DNA from: an uncultured Lachnospiraceae bacterium
GTDB taxonomy: Bacteria > Bacillota > Clostridia > Lachnospirales > Lachnospiraceae
Direction: 5' to 3'
DNA: 64,000 bases
Assembly: GCA_910586255.1 (NCBI GenBank)
Contig: CAJUHR010000017.1
Coordinates: 1-64,000 of the forward strand
Shown: positions 17,306 through 25,476 of the stretch, in pieces
Layout of the letters: every line of letters begins with the position of its first letter
How positions within the stretch are numbered: position 1 is the first letter of the stretch
Translations under genes and position numbers: made by a program
The notes under the pieces: model-generated
Seen by the model: the letters and a program-made list of their open reading frames with translations, nothing else
Databases searched by the model: none
What the model was told of the DNA's origin: nothing

Positions 17306-17917
17306 ATGTCTAAAATGAGGCGCTGCATCATTCCGGCTATTTTGGCGGCAATGGCACTGACTGCACTGACTGCCTGTGGAGGCAAGAGCGAGTCTGCCGA
17401 TGCCACCACCGCCGAGACCACTACGGAGGCTGCCACAGAGGCTGCTACAGAGGAGGAAACCAAGGAAGAAACCACAGAGGCTGCTGAGGAAGAGGCTACC
17501 GAGGCAGAAGCTTCCGGTGAAAACAGTGAGTATTTAGAGCAGGTTGACACCATGAACAAGGCTGCTGAGGAATTTATCACCGTCAGCATGGAATTTATGC
17601 AGCTTGCCCAGGACGATCCGGAGAATATTGACGCCCTGTCGGAATCCATTGAAAAGACCCGGGCCACCAAGCAGGCTTTCCTGGACTTCGCCGCTATTGA
17701 CACCGCACCGGAAGGATTGGAAGAGGCTCACGCCAAGCTGGCTTCCGCTGCCGCTGAATATGCCGATACGCTGGATGTGTACTGTGATGTGCTTCTGGCC
17801 AGCATCAAAGGCGAGGAACATGAAGCCATGGCTACCATCCAGGATGACTGGACTAATGTTGCCACTGCTCTGAGCGAAGCCATGGGAGAAGTTGAGGAAG
17901 CTGCCGCCGCTCAATAA
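17306..17917 (+). CDS. Small acidic lipoprotein of unknown function
   Basis: A 203-residue protein. It has a Lys/Arg start, a hydrophobic stretch and a lipobox (ALTALTAC, Cys near residue 24), so export and lipid anchoring are likely. A Thr/Glu/Ala-rich linker (residues 34-70) follows, then a helical domain of about 130 residues (QVDTMNKAAEEFITVSMEF to the end). No enzyme motif is seen. The ribosome site GGGAGG lies before ATG 17306. It is a single-gene unit with a strong terminator after it and a hairpin before it. Confidence 0.8.
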   Translation: MSKMRRCIIPAILAAMALTALTACGGKSESADATTAETTTEAATEAATEEETKEETTEAAEEEATEAEASGENSEYLEQVDTMNKAAEEFITVSMEFMQLAQDDPENIDALSESIEKTRATKQAFLDFAAIDTAPEGLEEAHAKLASAAAEYADTLDVYCDVLLASIKGEEHEAMATIQDDWTNVATALSEAMGEVEEAAAAQ

Positions 17918-17979
17918 TCCGCCATTTTCTCCGCACGGACGGGACTGACGATTATAGGCAAAAAATCAAAACAAAAAAA

Positions 17980-18023
17980 CCGGACAGATCGGCTTTCTGC
18001 AGGTCTGTCCGGTTTTTGTTTTA
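17980..18023 (+). terminator. Terminator of the lipoprotein gene
   Basis: CCGGACAGA (17980-17988) and TCTGTCCGG (18004-18012) form a perfect stem, followed by GGTTTTTGTTTT. Confidence 0.85.
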
Positions 18024-18255
18024 TCTGTTAAAAAAATAAAAAGCGACCCAAAGGCCGCCTCCCTTTTATTCTGCCAGCCGGAGCGTGTTCCCGGGATTTT
18101 CTATGTGAGACCGGACACCTCCGATACAGCAAAAACCATACTCCTTCCGAAACTGGCGAATATTCTATTCTAGCAAAAACTCTGCCCTTCCACGCAAGAA
18201 CACCCAAAAGCAGGCATCCTTCCACTTCACAGCTCCCCTTCTTATCACAAAAAAA

Positions 18256-18328
18256 TGGAGACAACGGGATTCGAACCCGCGGTCTCTACGTTGCGAACGT
18301 AGCGCTTTCCCAGCTAAGCTATGTCCCC
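18256..18328 (-). tRNA. tRNA-Ala (anticodon CGC)
   Basis: A 73-nt cloverleaf on the minus strand. Acceptor GGGGACA pairs with TGTCTCC, the D arm has AGCTGGGAAAGC, the anticodon stem is CTACG/CGTAG with loop TTCGCAA, and the T arm is GCGGGTTCGAATCCCGT. CCA is not encoded. Confidence 0.85.
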
Positions 18329-18383
18329 TGAAATAACGGATGGAAACCCCATCCTGCCCTGCCATGGGAAAAGGCAGAAAAAA

Positions 18384-18456
18384 TGGAGACAACAGGGCTC
18401 GAACCTGCGACCCCATGCGTGTGATGCATGTGCTCTCCCAGCTGAGCTATGCCTCC
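18384..18456 (-). tRNA. tRNA-Val (anticodon CAC)
   Basis: A 73-nt cloverleaf on the minus strand. Acceptor GGAGGCA pairs with TGTCTCC, the anticodon stem is CATGC/GCATG with loop ATCACAC, and the T arm is GCAGGTTCGAGCCCTGT. CCA is not encoded. It is 55 bp upstream of tRNA-Ala, probably one transcript. Confidence 0.88.
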
Positions 18457-18714
18457 GTAAATTATTCTACCACATTTTTCAAAAAATGCAACTCTTTTTT
18501 CAATTTTTTCATCATTCTTTTTAATGTAACACTAAATTCCACTTTAGAAAAGAAAAAAATAATATTTACCCTTTTCTGCAAGACTAAACGCTACTTCTTT
18601 AACCACCGTTTTCAAAGTGGAAATAAACTTTTCACTTCAGCCAATTTCTTTAATTTCATAATAGCCCACGTTACTATTCAGCAACCGTATGCAGGATGGC
18701 AGGCTTCCCGCCTC

Positions 18715-19392
18715 CTAATCAAAGTAATCCTTATATTCCACCTCAATAGCATGCTTCATCCGAGTCATACTAATATAGAGATGCTTTTTCAGCACCTCCT
18801 CCAGCTGCTCTTCCAGCCTCTGCTCCAGAAGAAAAAGTAACTGGGTATGCTCCTTGATAATCCGTCCAAAATCGGTCTCTGTAACGAAATCCAGCATGCG
18901 GAATCGGGTATAGTGAAGCTGCTGTTCCTGAATAAAGTCCCAAAGCTTCTCCTTGCCTGTGGCAGAGAACCAGATTCCGTGCATCTGAGCGTCCATCCGG
19001 TAAAACTGCTCCGGCTGAAAATCCGGCTGGCCAATCAAAAGTTCCTGTAAGCGAATCTGATGGTGGATCTCTTCCAGCTGAAAGGGGGTGGCCTCCTTCA
19101 TAAAATCCCGCATTACCATCAACTCCACTGCCACCCGCATGTAAATCATATGCCGGATATTTTCCAGGTTAAGCCGTGTTACATAGGTGCCGGAATAAGG
19201 AACCGTGTGGACAAACCCCTGCTCCTGCAATCTGCGGAATGCCTCCCGCACCGGGGTACGGGAAACATCAAAACGGGCACATATCTCATTTTCACTGATA
19301 GGCTGGCCAGGCTTCAATTCCAAATCCAGCATTTCCTTTTTCAGGGTTTCAAACACGTACTCTCCCCGGTTTTTGTAGTTTTTCCCGTCCAT
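18715..19392 (-). CDS. GntR-family regulator, FadR/FCD type
   Basis: A 225-residue repressor. The N-terminal winged helix reads ISENEICARFDVSRTPVREA and FRRLQEQGFVHTVPYSGTYV. The all-helical FCD ligand domain follows, with metal-type residues in YRMDAQMHGIWF and IIKEHTQLL. It sits 96 bp downstream of a gluconate 5-dehydrogenase-like gene on the same strand, so a sugar acid is the likely effector. Start 19392 is chosen because GGAGG stands six bases upstream. The three GTATAC sites at 20328-20374 are its probable targets. Confidence 0.9.
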   Translation of the reverse strand: MDGKNYKNRGEYVFETLKKEMLDLELKPGQPISENEICARFDVSRTPVREAFRRLQEQGFVHTVPYSGTYVTRLNLENIRHMIYMRVAVELMVMRDFMKEATPFQLEEIHHQIRLQELLIGQPDFQPEQFYRMDAQMHGIWFSATGKEKLWDFIQEQQLHYTRFRMLDFVTETDFGRIIKEHTQLLFLLEQRLEEQLEEVLKKHLYISMTRMKHAIEVEYKDYFD

Positions 19393-19488
19393 TCCGGCCC
19401 TCCTGGTGTTTTCTGGTAACAATCTTTGCAGCGATTCAGCCCCAAAAAGCTTATGGCTGAATCGCTGCTGTTTCGTCTGTGCAAAAGA

Positions 19489-20292
19489 TTAAGACGGCTG
19501 CTTGCCGATATATGCCTGTATGCCTCCGTCCACATACAGAATCTGCCCGTTTACAAAGTCAGAGGCCGCAGATGCCAAAAATACTGCCGGGCCGCCCAGG
19601 TCAGAAGCCTCTCCCCAACGTCCTGCCGGAGTCTTTGAGACAATAAACTGGTCAAAGGGATGTCTGGAGCCGTCCGCCTGCTTCTCTCTTAAGGGTGCCG
19701 TCTGAGGTGTGGCAATGTAACCAGGTCCAATACCATTGCACTGAATATTGTACTCGCCATACTCAGACGCAATGTTTCTGGTCAGCATCTTTAAGCCGCC
19801 CTTAGCCGCCGCATAGGCAGAAACAGTCTCACGACCGAACTCGGACATCATGGAACAGATGTTGATAATCTTGCCAGCTCCCTTTTTGATCATAGACGGA
19901 ATCACCGCCTTGGATACGATAAAGGGTGCATTCAGATCCACATCGATCACCTGGCGGAAATCCTTTGCCGCCATCTCAATCATGGGAATTCTCTTGATAA
20001 TTCCGGCGTTATTCACAAGAATGTCCACAACCCCTACCTCTTTCTCAATGGCCGCTACAGTGGCATTCACGGCATCCTCATCCGTCACGTCACAGACATA
20101 GCCATGGGCTTTGATCCCTTCTGCCTCATAGGCAGCCACTCCCTTGTCCACCAGCTCCTGACGGATATCGTTAAACACGATTGTGGCTCCTGCACCTGCC
20201 ATAGCCTTGGCAATCGCAAAACCAATTCCATAAGACGCGCCGGTAATCCACGCAACCTTGCCCTCCAGGGAATAATTCTTGATGTAATCCAT
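19489..20292 (-). CDS. SDR oxidoreductase, gluconate 5-dehydrogenase-like
   Basis: A 267-residue short-chain dehydrogenase. The NAD(P) loop is TGASYGIG near residue 18, NNAG lies near 93, and the catalytic Ser and YAAAKGG near 160 are present. The text GPGYIATPQTAPLREKQADG and the closing GGIQAYIGKQPS match enzymes that interconvert 5-ketogluconate and gluconate. Substrate is inferred from family resemblance and from the GntR neighbour; related SDRs act on other sugar acids. It is first in a two-gene unit under the operator region upstream. Confidence 0.85.
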   Translation of the reverse strand: MDYIKNYSLEGKVAWITGASYGIGFAIAKAMAGAGATIVFNDIRQELVDKGVAAYEAEGIKAHGYVCDVTDEDAVNATVAAIEKEVGVVDILVNNAGIIKRIPMIEMAAKDFRQVIDVDLNAPFIVSKAVIPSMIKKGAGKIINICSMMSEFGRETVSAYAAAKGGLKMLTRNIASEYGEYNIQCNGIGPGYIATPQTAPLREKQADGSRHPFDQFIVSKTPAGRWGEASDLGGPAVFLASAASDFVNGQILYVDGGIQAYIGKQPS

Positions 20293-20326
20293 GTGACTCT
20301 TCTCCTTTTACTCTTCAAATATGTTT

Positions 20327-20374
20327 AGTATACGATTTTTCATAATTGTATACAAGTTTCTTATATGTATACAT
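20327..20374 (-). promoter_or_regulatory. Promoter with three regularly spaced GTATAC operators
   Basis: Minus-strand promoter TTGTAT (20350-20355), 17 bases, TATACT (20327-20332). GTATAC palindromes at 20328-20333, 20348-20353 and 20367-20372 have centres about 20 bp apart, two helical turns. The first overlaps the -10 and the second the -35. They fit palindromic GntR/FadR-type sites. Confidence 0.6.
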
Positions 20375-20446
20375 TATCATGGATTTATTTAAAATGCAAT
20401 TGGCACTTTTCACAATTTAGTTTGGCTTTTTTGTGGCATTTACCAC

Positions 20447-20478
20447 AAAGGCCGGCGACAAAAATATCGCCGGCCTTT
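20447..20478. terminator. GC-rich hairpin
   Basis: AAAGGCCGGCGA (20447-20458) and TCGCCGGCCTTT (20467-20478) are a perfect 12-bp inverted repeat, downstream of the Cys-rich gene on the minus strand. It has no clear T-run but is a likely transcription end. Confidence 0.5.
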
Positions 20479-20491
20479 GGAGGCTTTCCCC

Positions 20492-20533
20492 GGCGGGCTT
20501 AGGACCGGGTGAACCACCCGGTCCCAAGCCGCC
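20492..20533. terminator. Second GC-rich hairpin before the end of the Cys-rich gene
   Basis: Arms 20492-20510 and 20516-20533 pair over about 18 bases with two mismatches around loop GAACC. It lies 40 bp after the stop of the Cys-rich gene. Confidence 0.5.
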
Positions 20534-20572
20534 AAAAAGATCTATCAGCTTTGCAGCTTCTTATCTATGATT

Positions 20573-21070
20573 TCAGTTATCGCTACATCCGCAATCCCCA
20601 TCGGCAGAGGCTGCCCCTAAAGGCATAATGCCATCGTTGGAGCAGGCATTGCAGCCGTCCCGGTAACCATCGTTGTAGCCCTGGTTATATCCGTCACGAA
20701 AGCCTGCCTGATAGGCGCCGTTGCAGCCGCAGGGCCGGCAATTGTTATTGCAGCAGCCGGAAGGCACGCAGGGATTGCAGCAGCTTCCCGTATTACAGTT
20801 GTTGGTCCCGCAGCCGCAGACACCTGTATTACAGTTATTGTTTCCACAGCCGCAATTTCCTGTATTGCAGTTGTTATTTCCGCAGCCGCAATTCCCTGTA
20901 TTACAGTTGTTATTTCCGCAGCCGCAATTCCCTGTATTGCAGTTGTTATTTCCGCAACCGGAACCTCCTACCCCGCTGTTGTTGCAGGAACAATTACAAG
21001 TACAGCTGCACCTGCATCTTCTGCAGCATCCGATACTAATCCCACATCTATTGCAATTACATCCACACAT
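20573..21070 (-). CDS. Cys/Asn/Gly-rich tandem-repeat protein, probably spore-surface
   Basis: A 165-residue protein with very high Cys, Asn and Gly. Residues 1-30 are a Cys/Arg-rich head (CGCNCNRCGISIGCC). Residues 36-95 contain five copies of the 12-residue unit CGCGNNNCNTGN, the last diverged (CGCGTNNCNTG). The tail has a second, Gly-Tyr-Asp pattern (YQAGFRDGYNQGYNDGYRDG) and ends CGCSDN. No signal peptide is seen. The ribosome site AGGAG precedes the ATG. It is divergent from cotJA, so a cross-linked or metal-binding spore coat or exosporium protein is the likeliest role, but this is inference from position and composition. Confidence 0.65.
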   Translation of the reverse strand: MCGCNCNRCGISIGCCRRCRCSCTCNCSCNNSGVGGSGCGNNNCNTGNCGCGNNNCNTGNCGCGNNNCNTGNCGCGNNNCNTGVCGCGTNNCNTGSCCNPCVPSGCCNNNCRPCGCNGAYQAGFRDGYNQGYNDGYRDGCNACSNDGIMPLGAASADGDCGCSDN

Positions 21071-21260
21071 ATTTGAAATCTCCTTTTATTTTGTTTTGTA
21101 GTGTATCTTATGTGGGGTATCAGACAAGTGTGACGGCCTTTAGGAATTTTCTTCCAGGCTCCCTGACAGCCCGGCTCCCCTCCTTCTTAGCGAACCTTTT
21201 TTCTTTATTATCATATCTTTATAATTAGAAACCTTCAGTAAGGAAAGGAGCCTTTTATTT

Positions 21261-21749
21261 ATGAATCAGAACAGCAATTCCCGATGCAGTTGCTTTTGCA
21301 GACCGCAGATACCCGCCCCGCCTTGTATAAATACTGATTGCAGATGTGACTGCCAGAACAGATGCGACATATGTGACGGGACATTTATACCTTCACCTCC
21401 TCCAATGCCGCCCGCAGCGCCGGCCCGACCGCCTCTTCCGCCTGTCCGCCCGGCAGCGCCGCCACAAAATTCCTCCAACGCCCCAGCCCCCAGGCCCGTA
21501 AAAAAGCCGGATAAGCAACCGGCATTTACTCCATTGCCGGCCCATACTTCAACCCCATCCGGCGGATGCGGATGCGGCAGTACTTCTTCCCCTTTGATTC
21601 CAAATAAGAACGGAAACAATATGCCTGTTGGTATGGCTTATGTGCCCTGGCAGAAATGGGGGCAGACTTATTCCATGGAACAGGGATTTTCCAGGGGAAC
21701 TCTCTTTCCTGATCTGGATCTACCATTTGTGATGGGGAGGTGTCGATGA
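21261..21749 (+). CDS. cotJA: CotJA-type spore coat protein with a long Cys/Pro-rich N-terminus
   Basis: 162 residues. The C-terminal 45 residues are the CotJA domain (MAYVPWQKWGQTYSMEQGFS, then GTLFPDLDLPFVMG). B. subtilis CotJA is only about 80 residues; here about 115 residues precede the domain: a Cys cluster (CSCFCRPQ, CRCDCQNRCDICDG) and then a Pro-rich segment. The ribosome site AAAGGAG fits ATG 21261. The stop overlaps the start of cotJB, so the three cot genes form one operon, normally controlled by sporulation sigma E. Confidence 0.85.
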   Translation: MNQNSNSRCSCFCRPQIPAPPCINTDCRCDCQNRCDICDGTFIPSPPPMPPAAPARPPLPPVRPAAPPQNSSNAPAPRPVKKPDKQPAFTPLPAHTSTPSGGCGCGSTSSPLIPNKNGNNMPVGMAYVPWQKWGQTYSMEQGFSRGTLFPDLDLPFVMGRCR

Positions 21750-21997
21750 CTATGTGTGAAAATGCATTGCTTCAGAAGGTATACGAAACCGGCTTTGCCC
21801 TGGATGAGGTCACCCTTTATCTGGATACCCATCCCTCAGACAATCAGGCCATTGAGTATTATCAGTATGTAAAACGAATGAATCAGGAAGCCATGGCCGC
21901 CTATGAAAAGGTCTACGGCCCGCTGATGATCAACCAGGTAATCGGCAACGGCTGGAACTGGGTCAACAATCCCTGGCCCTGGGAAGGAGGTATGTAA
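21746..21997 (+). CDS. cotJB: Spore coat protein CotJB
   Basis: 83 residues from ATG 21746, overlapping the end of cotJA by 4 bp; the ribosome site GGGAGG lies five bases upstream. Family text is ALDEVTLYLDTHPSDNQAIE, YYQYVKRMNQEAMAAYE and GPL. The protein belongs to the inner spore coat with CotJA and CotJC. It is followed after one base by cotJC. Confidence 0.9.
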   Translation: MTMCENALLQKVYETGFALDEVTLYLDTHPSDNQAIEYYQYVKRMNQEAMAAYEKVYGPLMINQVIGNGWNWVNNPWPWEGGM

Positions 21998-21998
21998 A

Positions 21999-22616
21999 AT
22001 GTGGAGATATGAAAAACGCCTGCAGTATCCCGTAAAAATCTCACAGACGAATCCAAAACTGGCACAGTTTATTATCAGCCAGTACGGCGGGCCTGACGGT
22101 GAGAGCGCTGCCGCCATGCGCTACCTGTCCCAGCGCTATGCCATGCCCTACAAAAGAGGGAAAGCTATTTTGACGGATATCGGCACGGAAGAACTGGGAC
22201 ATTGGGAAATCATCGCCTCCATTGTCCACCAACTAACCCGCAACTTAACACCTAAGGAGATTGAGGAATCTGGCTTTGGTCCCTACTATATCGATCACAC
22301 CACCGGTATCTGGCCCCAGGCGGCAGGCGGCATCCCCTTTAATGCCTGCGAATTCCAGTCCAAAGGGGATCCGATTACGGATCTTTTTGAGGATCTGGCG
22401 GCAGAACAGAAAGCCCGCGTCACCTACGACAACATCCTCCGCATGGTGAAGGACCAGGATGTCTGCGATCCCATCCGCTTCCTTAGGGAACGGGAGATAG
22501 TTCACTTCCAGCGGTTCGGCGAAGCCCTCCGTGACGTGCAGGATCACTTGGACAGCCGCAATTTCTACGCCTTCAATCCGGCTTTTGATCGGCAGACGCC
22601 TCCTGCCAGGCAGTGA
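21999..22616 (+). CDS. cotJC: Spore coat protein CotJC, manganese-catalase type
   Basis: 205 residues. A ferritin-like four-helix di-manganese fold is indicated by the Glu/His ligand text GTEELGHWEIIASIVHQLT near residues 65-83 and by LAAEQKARVTYDNILRMV and REREIVHFQRFGEAL further on. It may remove hydrogen peroxide at the forming coat as well as build it. The length is normal for CotJC. It is the last gene of the cotJ operon. Confidence 0.93.
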   Translation: MWRYEKRLQYPVKISQTNPKLAQFIISQYGGPDGESAAAMRYLSQRYAMPYKRGKAILTDIGTEELGHWEIIASIVHQLTRNLTPKEIEESGFGPYYIDHTTGIWPQAAGGIPFNACEFQSKGDPITDLFEDLAAEQKARVTYDNILRMVKDQDVCDPIRFLREREIVHFQRFGEALRDVQDHLDSRNFYAFNPAFDRQTPPARQ

Positions 22617-22694
22617 TTCCTGCTGCGGATAAAAAGTCAAATATATGCACAGACAAGACATTCGGCTCATTGCCTGCAATAACAAATATCTTTA

Positions 22695-22721
22695 AAAAAA
22701 CAGGGCAGGTCTCCCTGCCCT
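22695..22721 (-). terminator. Terminator between convergent cotJC and the CBS gene
   Basis: AGGGCAGG (22702-22709) and CCTGCCCT (22714-22721) pair perfectly. On the minus strand a T-run follows (A7 at 22694-22700), so it serves chiefly the CBS gene. Confidence 0.75.
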
Positions 22722-22728
22722 ATGACTT

Positions 22729-23160
22729 CTATGCCTGTATCTGCAGGGGCAAATGCCCCGGCATCTTTTTCTCGTAGAAATACCGGATAATATCTTTTCT
22801 GGTAATGATCCCGATAAAATAGTCCCTGTCATCCACCACCGGGACAAAATTCTGATTCAGTGCCTTGTCTATCAGTCCTTCCATATCAGAGCTTCCGTTG
22901 ACAGGCAGATAATCCATCCGGCGGTTGATGGTGGTAACCGGTATGGTTTCCGCCTCCCGCAAATTGAGATTATACTGGTTCTTGATTCCCCACAAAAGAT
23001 CTCCCTCTGTCAACGTCCCCACATATTTTCCATCTCGCCTCAGCATGGGGACGGAGGCATATTGGTGATATTCCATCCGTTCCAACGCCTGCCGAAGCGA
23101 ATCATCCTCATACACACATGCCACCTCACTTTTTGGTGTGATAAAAAATAAAATATTCAT
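22729..23160 (-). CDS. CBS-domain pair protein
   Basis: About 143 residues, consisting of two CBS repeats: DDSLRQALERMEYHQYASVP with GTLTEGDLLWGI, and SSDMEGLIDKALNQNFVPVV with GIITRKDIIRYFYEK. Such stand-alone pairs bind adenosine nucleotides or similar ligands and regulate partners; no partner is evident nearby. Start ATG 23160 is favoured by GGGG five bases upstream over the ATG five codons earlier. Similar to the clostridial family often annotated as CBS-domain or AcuB-like proteins. Confidence 0.85.
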   Translation of the reverse strand: MNILFFITPKSEVACVYEDDSLRQALERMEYHQYASVPMLRRDGKYVGTLTEGDLLWGIKNQYNLNLREAETIPVTTINRRMDYLPVNGSSDMEGLIDKALNQNFVPVVDDRDYFIGIITRKDIIRYFYEKKMPGHLPLQIQA

Positions 23161-23294
23161 TTCTTCCCCTATCAAATTTATTACAATTGCTGTTTTCAGA
23201 GTAAGTATAGCACATTAATTCCAAATATCTGTGAATAGTTTATTAAAAAATCTTAAAATATATATGTAATTTTTTGTAAATCACACAAAATGCA

Positions 23295-23336
23295 AGCGGT
23301 CACCGGACAGACTATCTGCCATGTCCGGCAACCGCT
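23295..23336. terminator. Bidirectional terminator
   Basis: AGCGGT and ACCGCT enclose CCGGACA (23303-23309) and TGTCCGG (23322-23328). T-rich stretches follow on both strands. It lies after spoIIQ. Confidence 0.7.
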
Positions 23337-23388
23337 CTTGTGTTTTTCTGATTGTCTGTTACGTCCAATTCATATCGGACTAAGGTTT

Positions 23389-24183
23389 TCATTCCAGGTA
23401 GTCTAAAGGATCAATGGCTGCTCCCTGATAATTCATCTGAAAATACACATTGCTTCCCTCAATCGTATAATACTTGGTAGGCTCTGCCACATATCCCAGA
23501 AGCTGGCCCTTTTCCAGATATTCTCCCTCCACGGCAGTCACTTCCTTAAGCTGGCCGCAGACGGCAGTATACTCATTTCCCAAATCCAGAGTCAGATAAT
23601 TGCCAATCTCCTCATTAACTCCCACCTGGGTCACCCGGCCGTTGGCAGGGGCGTAGACAGGACTGCTGACCTCTCCCTGAATCACCAGACCAGGATTGCA
23701 TTTGTACTGATCCAATGTAGGAAAATAGATGGTGGAATCCATGCTGTAATCTAAAAGCACATTCCCCACCACCGGCCAGCTAACTCGGCTGGTATCCGAA
23801 AAATCCAGCACCAAAGCCTTGGCCGCATCCACACCGGTTCCCACTGCCTGAGCTTCCCTGGAAGGCTTGCTGCCCGCGGCCTGACTGGCCTTTTCCCGGA
23901 CCGCCGTATCCTGGTTCGTACCCTGCTTTGCTATCTTTTCATTGGTCTCATCCGGCACAGGCTGCGCATTGGATTCTCCTGCCACCGACACCTGCGATTC
24001 TGTTATGGTGTCTCCAGCCAGAAGATTCTCCTCCCCCTGCATTTCCACATAAGGGTTCTGCTCCTGTCCGTCTCCTCTTTTCATTGTGACAACGCCTGCC
24101 GCAGCTACTATAGTCAGCAGGCCCAGTACCAGCATGACAAGGAATAGTTTGTCCTTGAACATTAGATTGATTTTCTCTTTCAC
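23389..24183 (-). CDS. spoIIQ: SpoIIQ-like M23-fold engulfment protein with degenerate active site
   Basis: 264 residues: short cytosolic start, one membrane helix (residues 13-33), a Gln/Glu/Thr-rich linker, then a LytM/M23 domain from about residue 130 (NPGLVIQG, SPVYAPANGRVTQVG, GNYLTLDLGNEYTAV, ending NVYFQMN). In active M23 enzymes these places hold HxGxD and HxH; here His and Asp are absent from both, so it should not be a peptidase. SpoIIQ pairs with SpoIIIAH across the forespore septum. GTG start 24183 has GAGGTG upstream. It follows spoIID by 41 bp, the order found in Clostridia. Confidence 0.8.
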   Translation of the reverse strand: MKEKINLMFKDKLFLVMLVLGLLTIVAAAGVVTMKRGDGQEQNPYVEMQGEENLLAGDTITESQVSVAGESNAQPVPDETNEKIAKQGTNQDTAVREKASQAAGSKPSREAQAVGTGVDAAKALVLDFSDTSRVSWPVVGNVLLDYSMDSTIYFPTLDQYKCNPGLVIQGEVSSPVYAPANGRVTQVGVNEEIGNYLTLDLGNEYTAVCGQLKEVTAVEGEYLEKGQLLGYVAEPTKYYTIEGSNVYFQMNYQGAAIDPLDYLE

Positions 24184-24224
24184 CGTTTATCACCTCGGTA
24201 GTAGTTTTACCAAAGCGCGCGGAG

Positions 24225-25424
24225 TTATTCAAAAATCAGAGATATATTTTTATAATAATGATTTAAGATATCCTCATACCCCCAGCCAGCCTCCGCCATA
24301 CTATCCGCTCCGGCCTGACTGAGACCATATCCATGCCCCTTTCCCCGCACCCTCACCCGTATTACATCCCGGTCTTTTTCTGCTTCTATATTGAAGCAGG
24401 GTGAAGGCAGTCCTAGTGCATACTGAATCTCATCTCCCGAATAGGTGCCTGCCCCGATCTTCATCTCCATCACATACCCGGCATCATCCTTTTTCACTGT
24501 CTGAATCTGTTCCGGAAGCTGTTTTGCCTCAACCGGTATCGCTCCCGGAATTTGACTGATAGCGGCGGCGAAAGAGCTTAAACTCCACTCAGGAGTTGCC
24601 ATGTAATCTTCCCGTTTTGTGTCCGATACGCTCTCCACGGACTGAAGATAGGGAAAATCCATGTCCCCGGCTCTGGTTCTCCCGGCACTTATGGCATGAA
24701 ACAGAGGCAAAATATAACGTTCCTCATATTTCATAACCTGTCCCCTGGTAGCCTGCGCCGCCTTTTTGCACTTTTCCAGCCGTTCAAAAAGCTTTTCTCT
24801 GTCTGTCAGAAGGCCTCCCTGCTCCTCTCCTAAGTAGTCCATATCCAGCTCTTCTTCATACACTTCCGTTCTTCCGTTTAAAAGACGGTAGATATAAGTC
24901 CGGGCGATTACTGCCTGGCATTTCATCGTCTCCATGGTATAATCTCCATCCATCTGGCACACCATAACTCCGGGCAGATAATCCTCCAGATCTATGTAAG
25001 TCCGAATCCCCTTCCGCTCCACCAGAATTTTTCTGCGAATCCTGTCCCCTTCCTCCCCTGTAGCGGCGTTTTTGCTGCCAATTGCCTCTACACCAGCCTC
25101 CGCCGCCTGTCCCCCGTCTGTGGCCGCCAATTTTACATGGGCTTTTGCCTGACCGGCTCCTGCATCGCTCTCCCTTCTTTGTCCTTCTCCCAGGCCTGTC
25201 TCCTCCCCCTGCCTGACATCATTTTCCGAGCTCTTTGCCTGCCCCTCATCCCATCCGGCTCCTGCCCTCACTGCATCCTCCTGACCGAGTTCTTCCCCGG
25301 CTCCGTCTGCCGTCCCCTCTATCCCTGCAGACGCTCTCTCCATTCCTGCCGCCCTCATCCAGGCCATTGTTACCGCCCAGGGGGAAATCACCATCACCGC
25401 CACTGCAATCATCCATCTCCGCAT
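24225..25424 (-). CDS. spoIID: Stage II sporulation protein D
   Basis: 399 residues. N-terminal signal anchor (residues 4-24), a long low-complexity Gly/Ala/Glu linker (25-125), then the SpoIID domain: IRTYIDLEDYLPGVMVCQMD, ETMKCQAVIARTYIYR, PLFHAISAGRTR and, near the end, GKGHGYGLSQAGADSMAEAG. It is a lytic transglycosylase that thins septal peptidoglycan during engulfment; the Glu before DYLPG matches the catalytic region. The linker is longer than in B. subtilis. The ribosome site GGAGGG lies within the stem of the preceding terminator. Confidence 0.92.
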   Translation of the reverse strand: MRRWMIAVAVMVISPWAVTMAWMRAAGMERASAGIEGTADGAGEELGQEDAVRAGAGWDEGQAKSSENDVRQGEETGLGEGQRRESDAGAGQAKAHVKLAATDGGQAAEAGVEAIGSKNAATGEEGDRIRRKILVERKGIRTYIDLEDYLPGVMVCQMDGDYTMETMKCQAVIARTYIYRLLNGRTEVYEEELDMDYLGEEQGGLLTDREKLFERLEKCKKAAQATRGQVMKYEERYILPLFHAISAGRTRAGDMDFPYLQSVESVSDTKREDYMATPEWSLSSFAAAISQIPGAIPVEAKQLPEQIQTVKKDDAGYVMEMKIGAGTYSGDEIQYALGLPSPCFNIEAEKDRDVIRVRVRGKGHGYGLSQAGADSMAEAGWGYEDILNHYYKNISLIFE

Positions 25425-25476
25425 AAAAAAAGAATCCCTCCTGACTACTATCAGTCTATGAAAGGATTCTTTTTTC
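25425..25476 (-). terminator. glgP terminator overlapping the spoIID ribosome site
   Basis: AGAATCC (25431-25437) and GGATTCT (25464-25470) with flanking A and T runs make a stem. On the minus strand the T-run ends at the spoIID ATG. Confidence 0.7.

Noticed and set aside
20811..20960. Regular 36-bp repeats resembling a CRISPR array
   Set aside because: The units are head-to-tail without unique spacers and stay in one reading frame encoding a 12-residue repeat; no cas genes are nearby.
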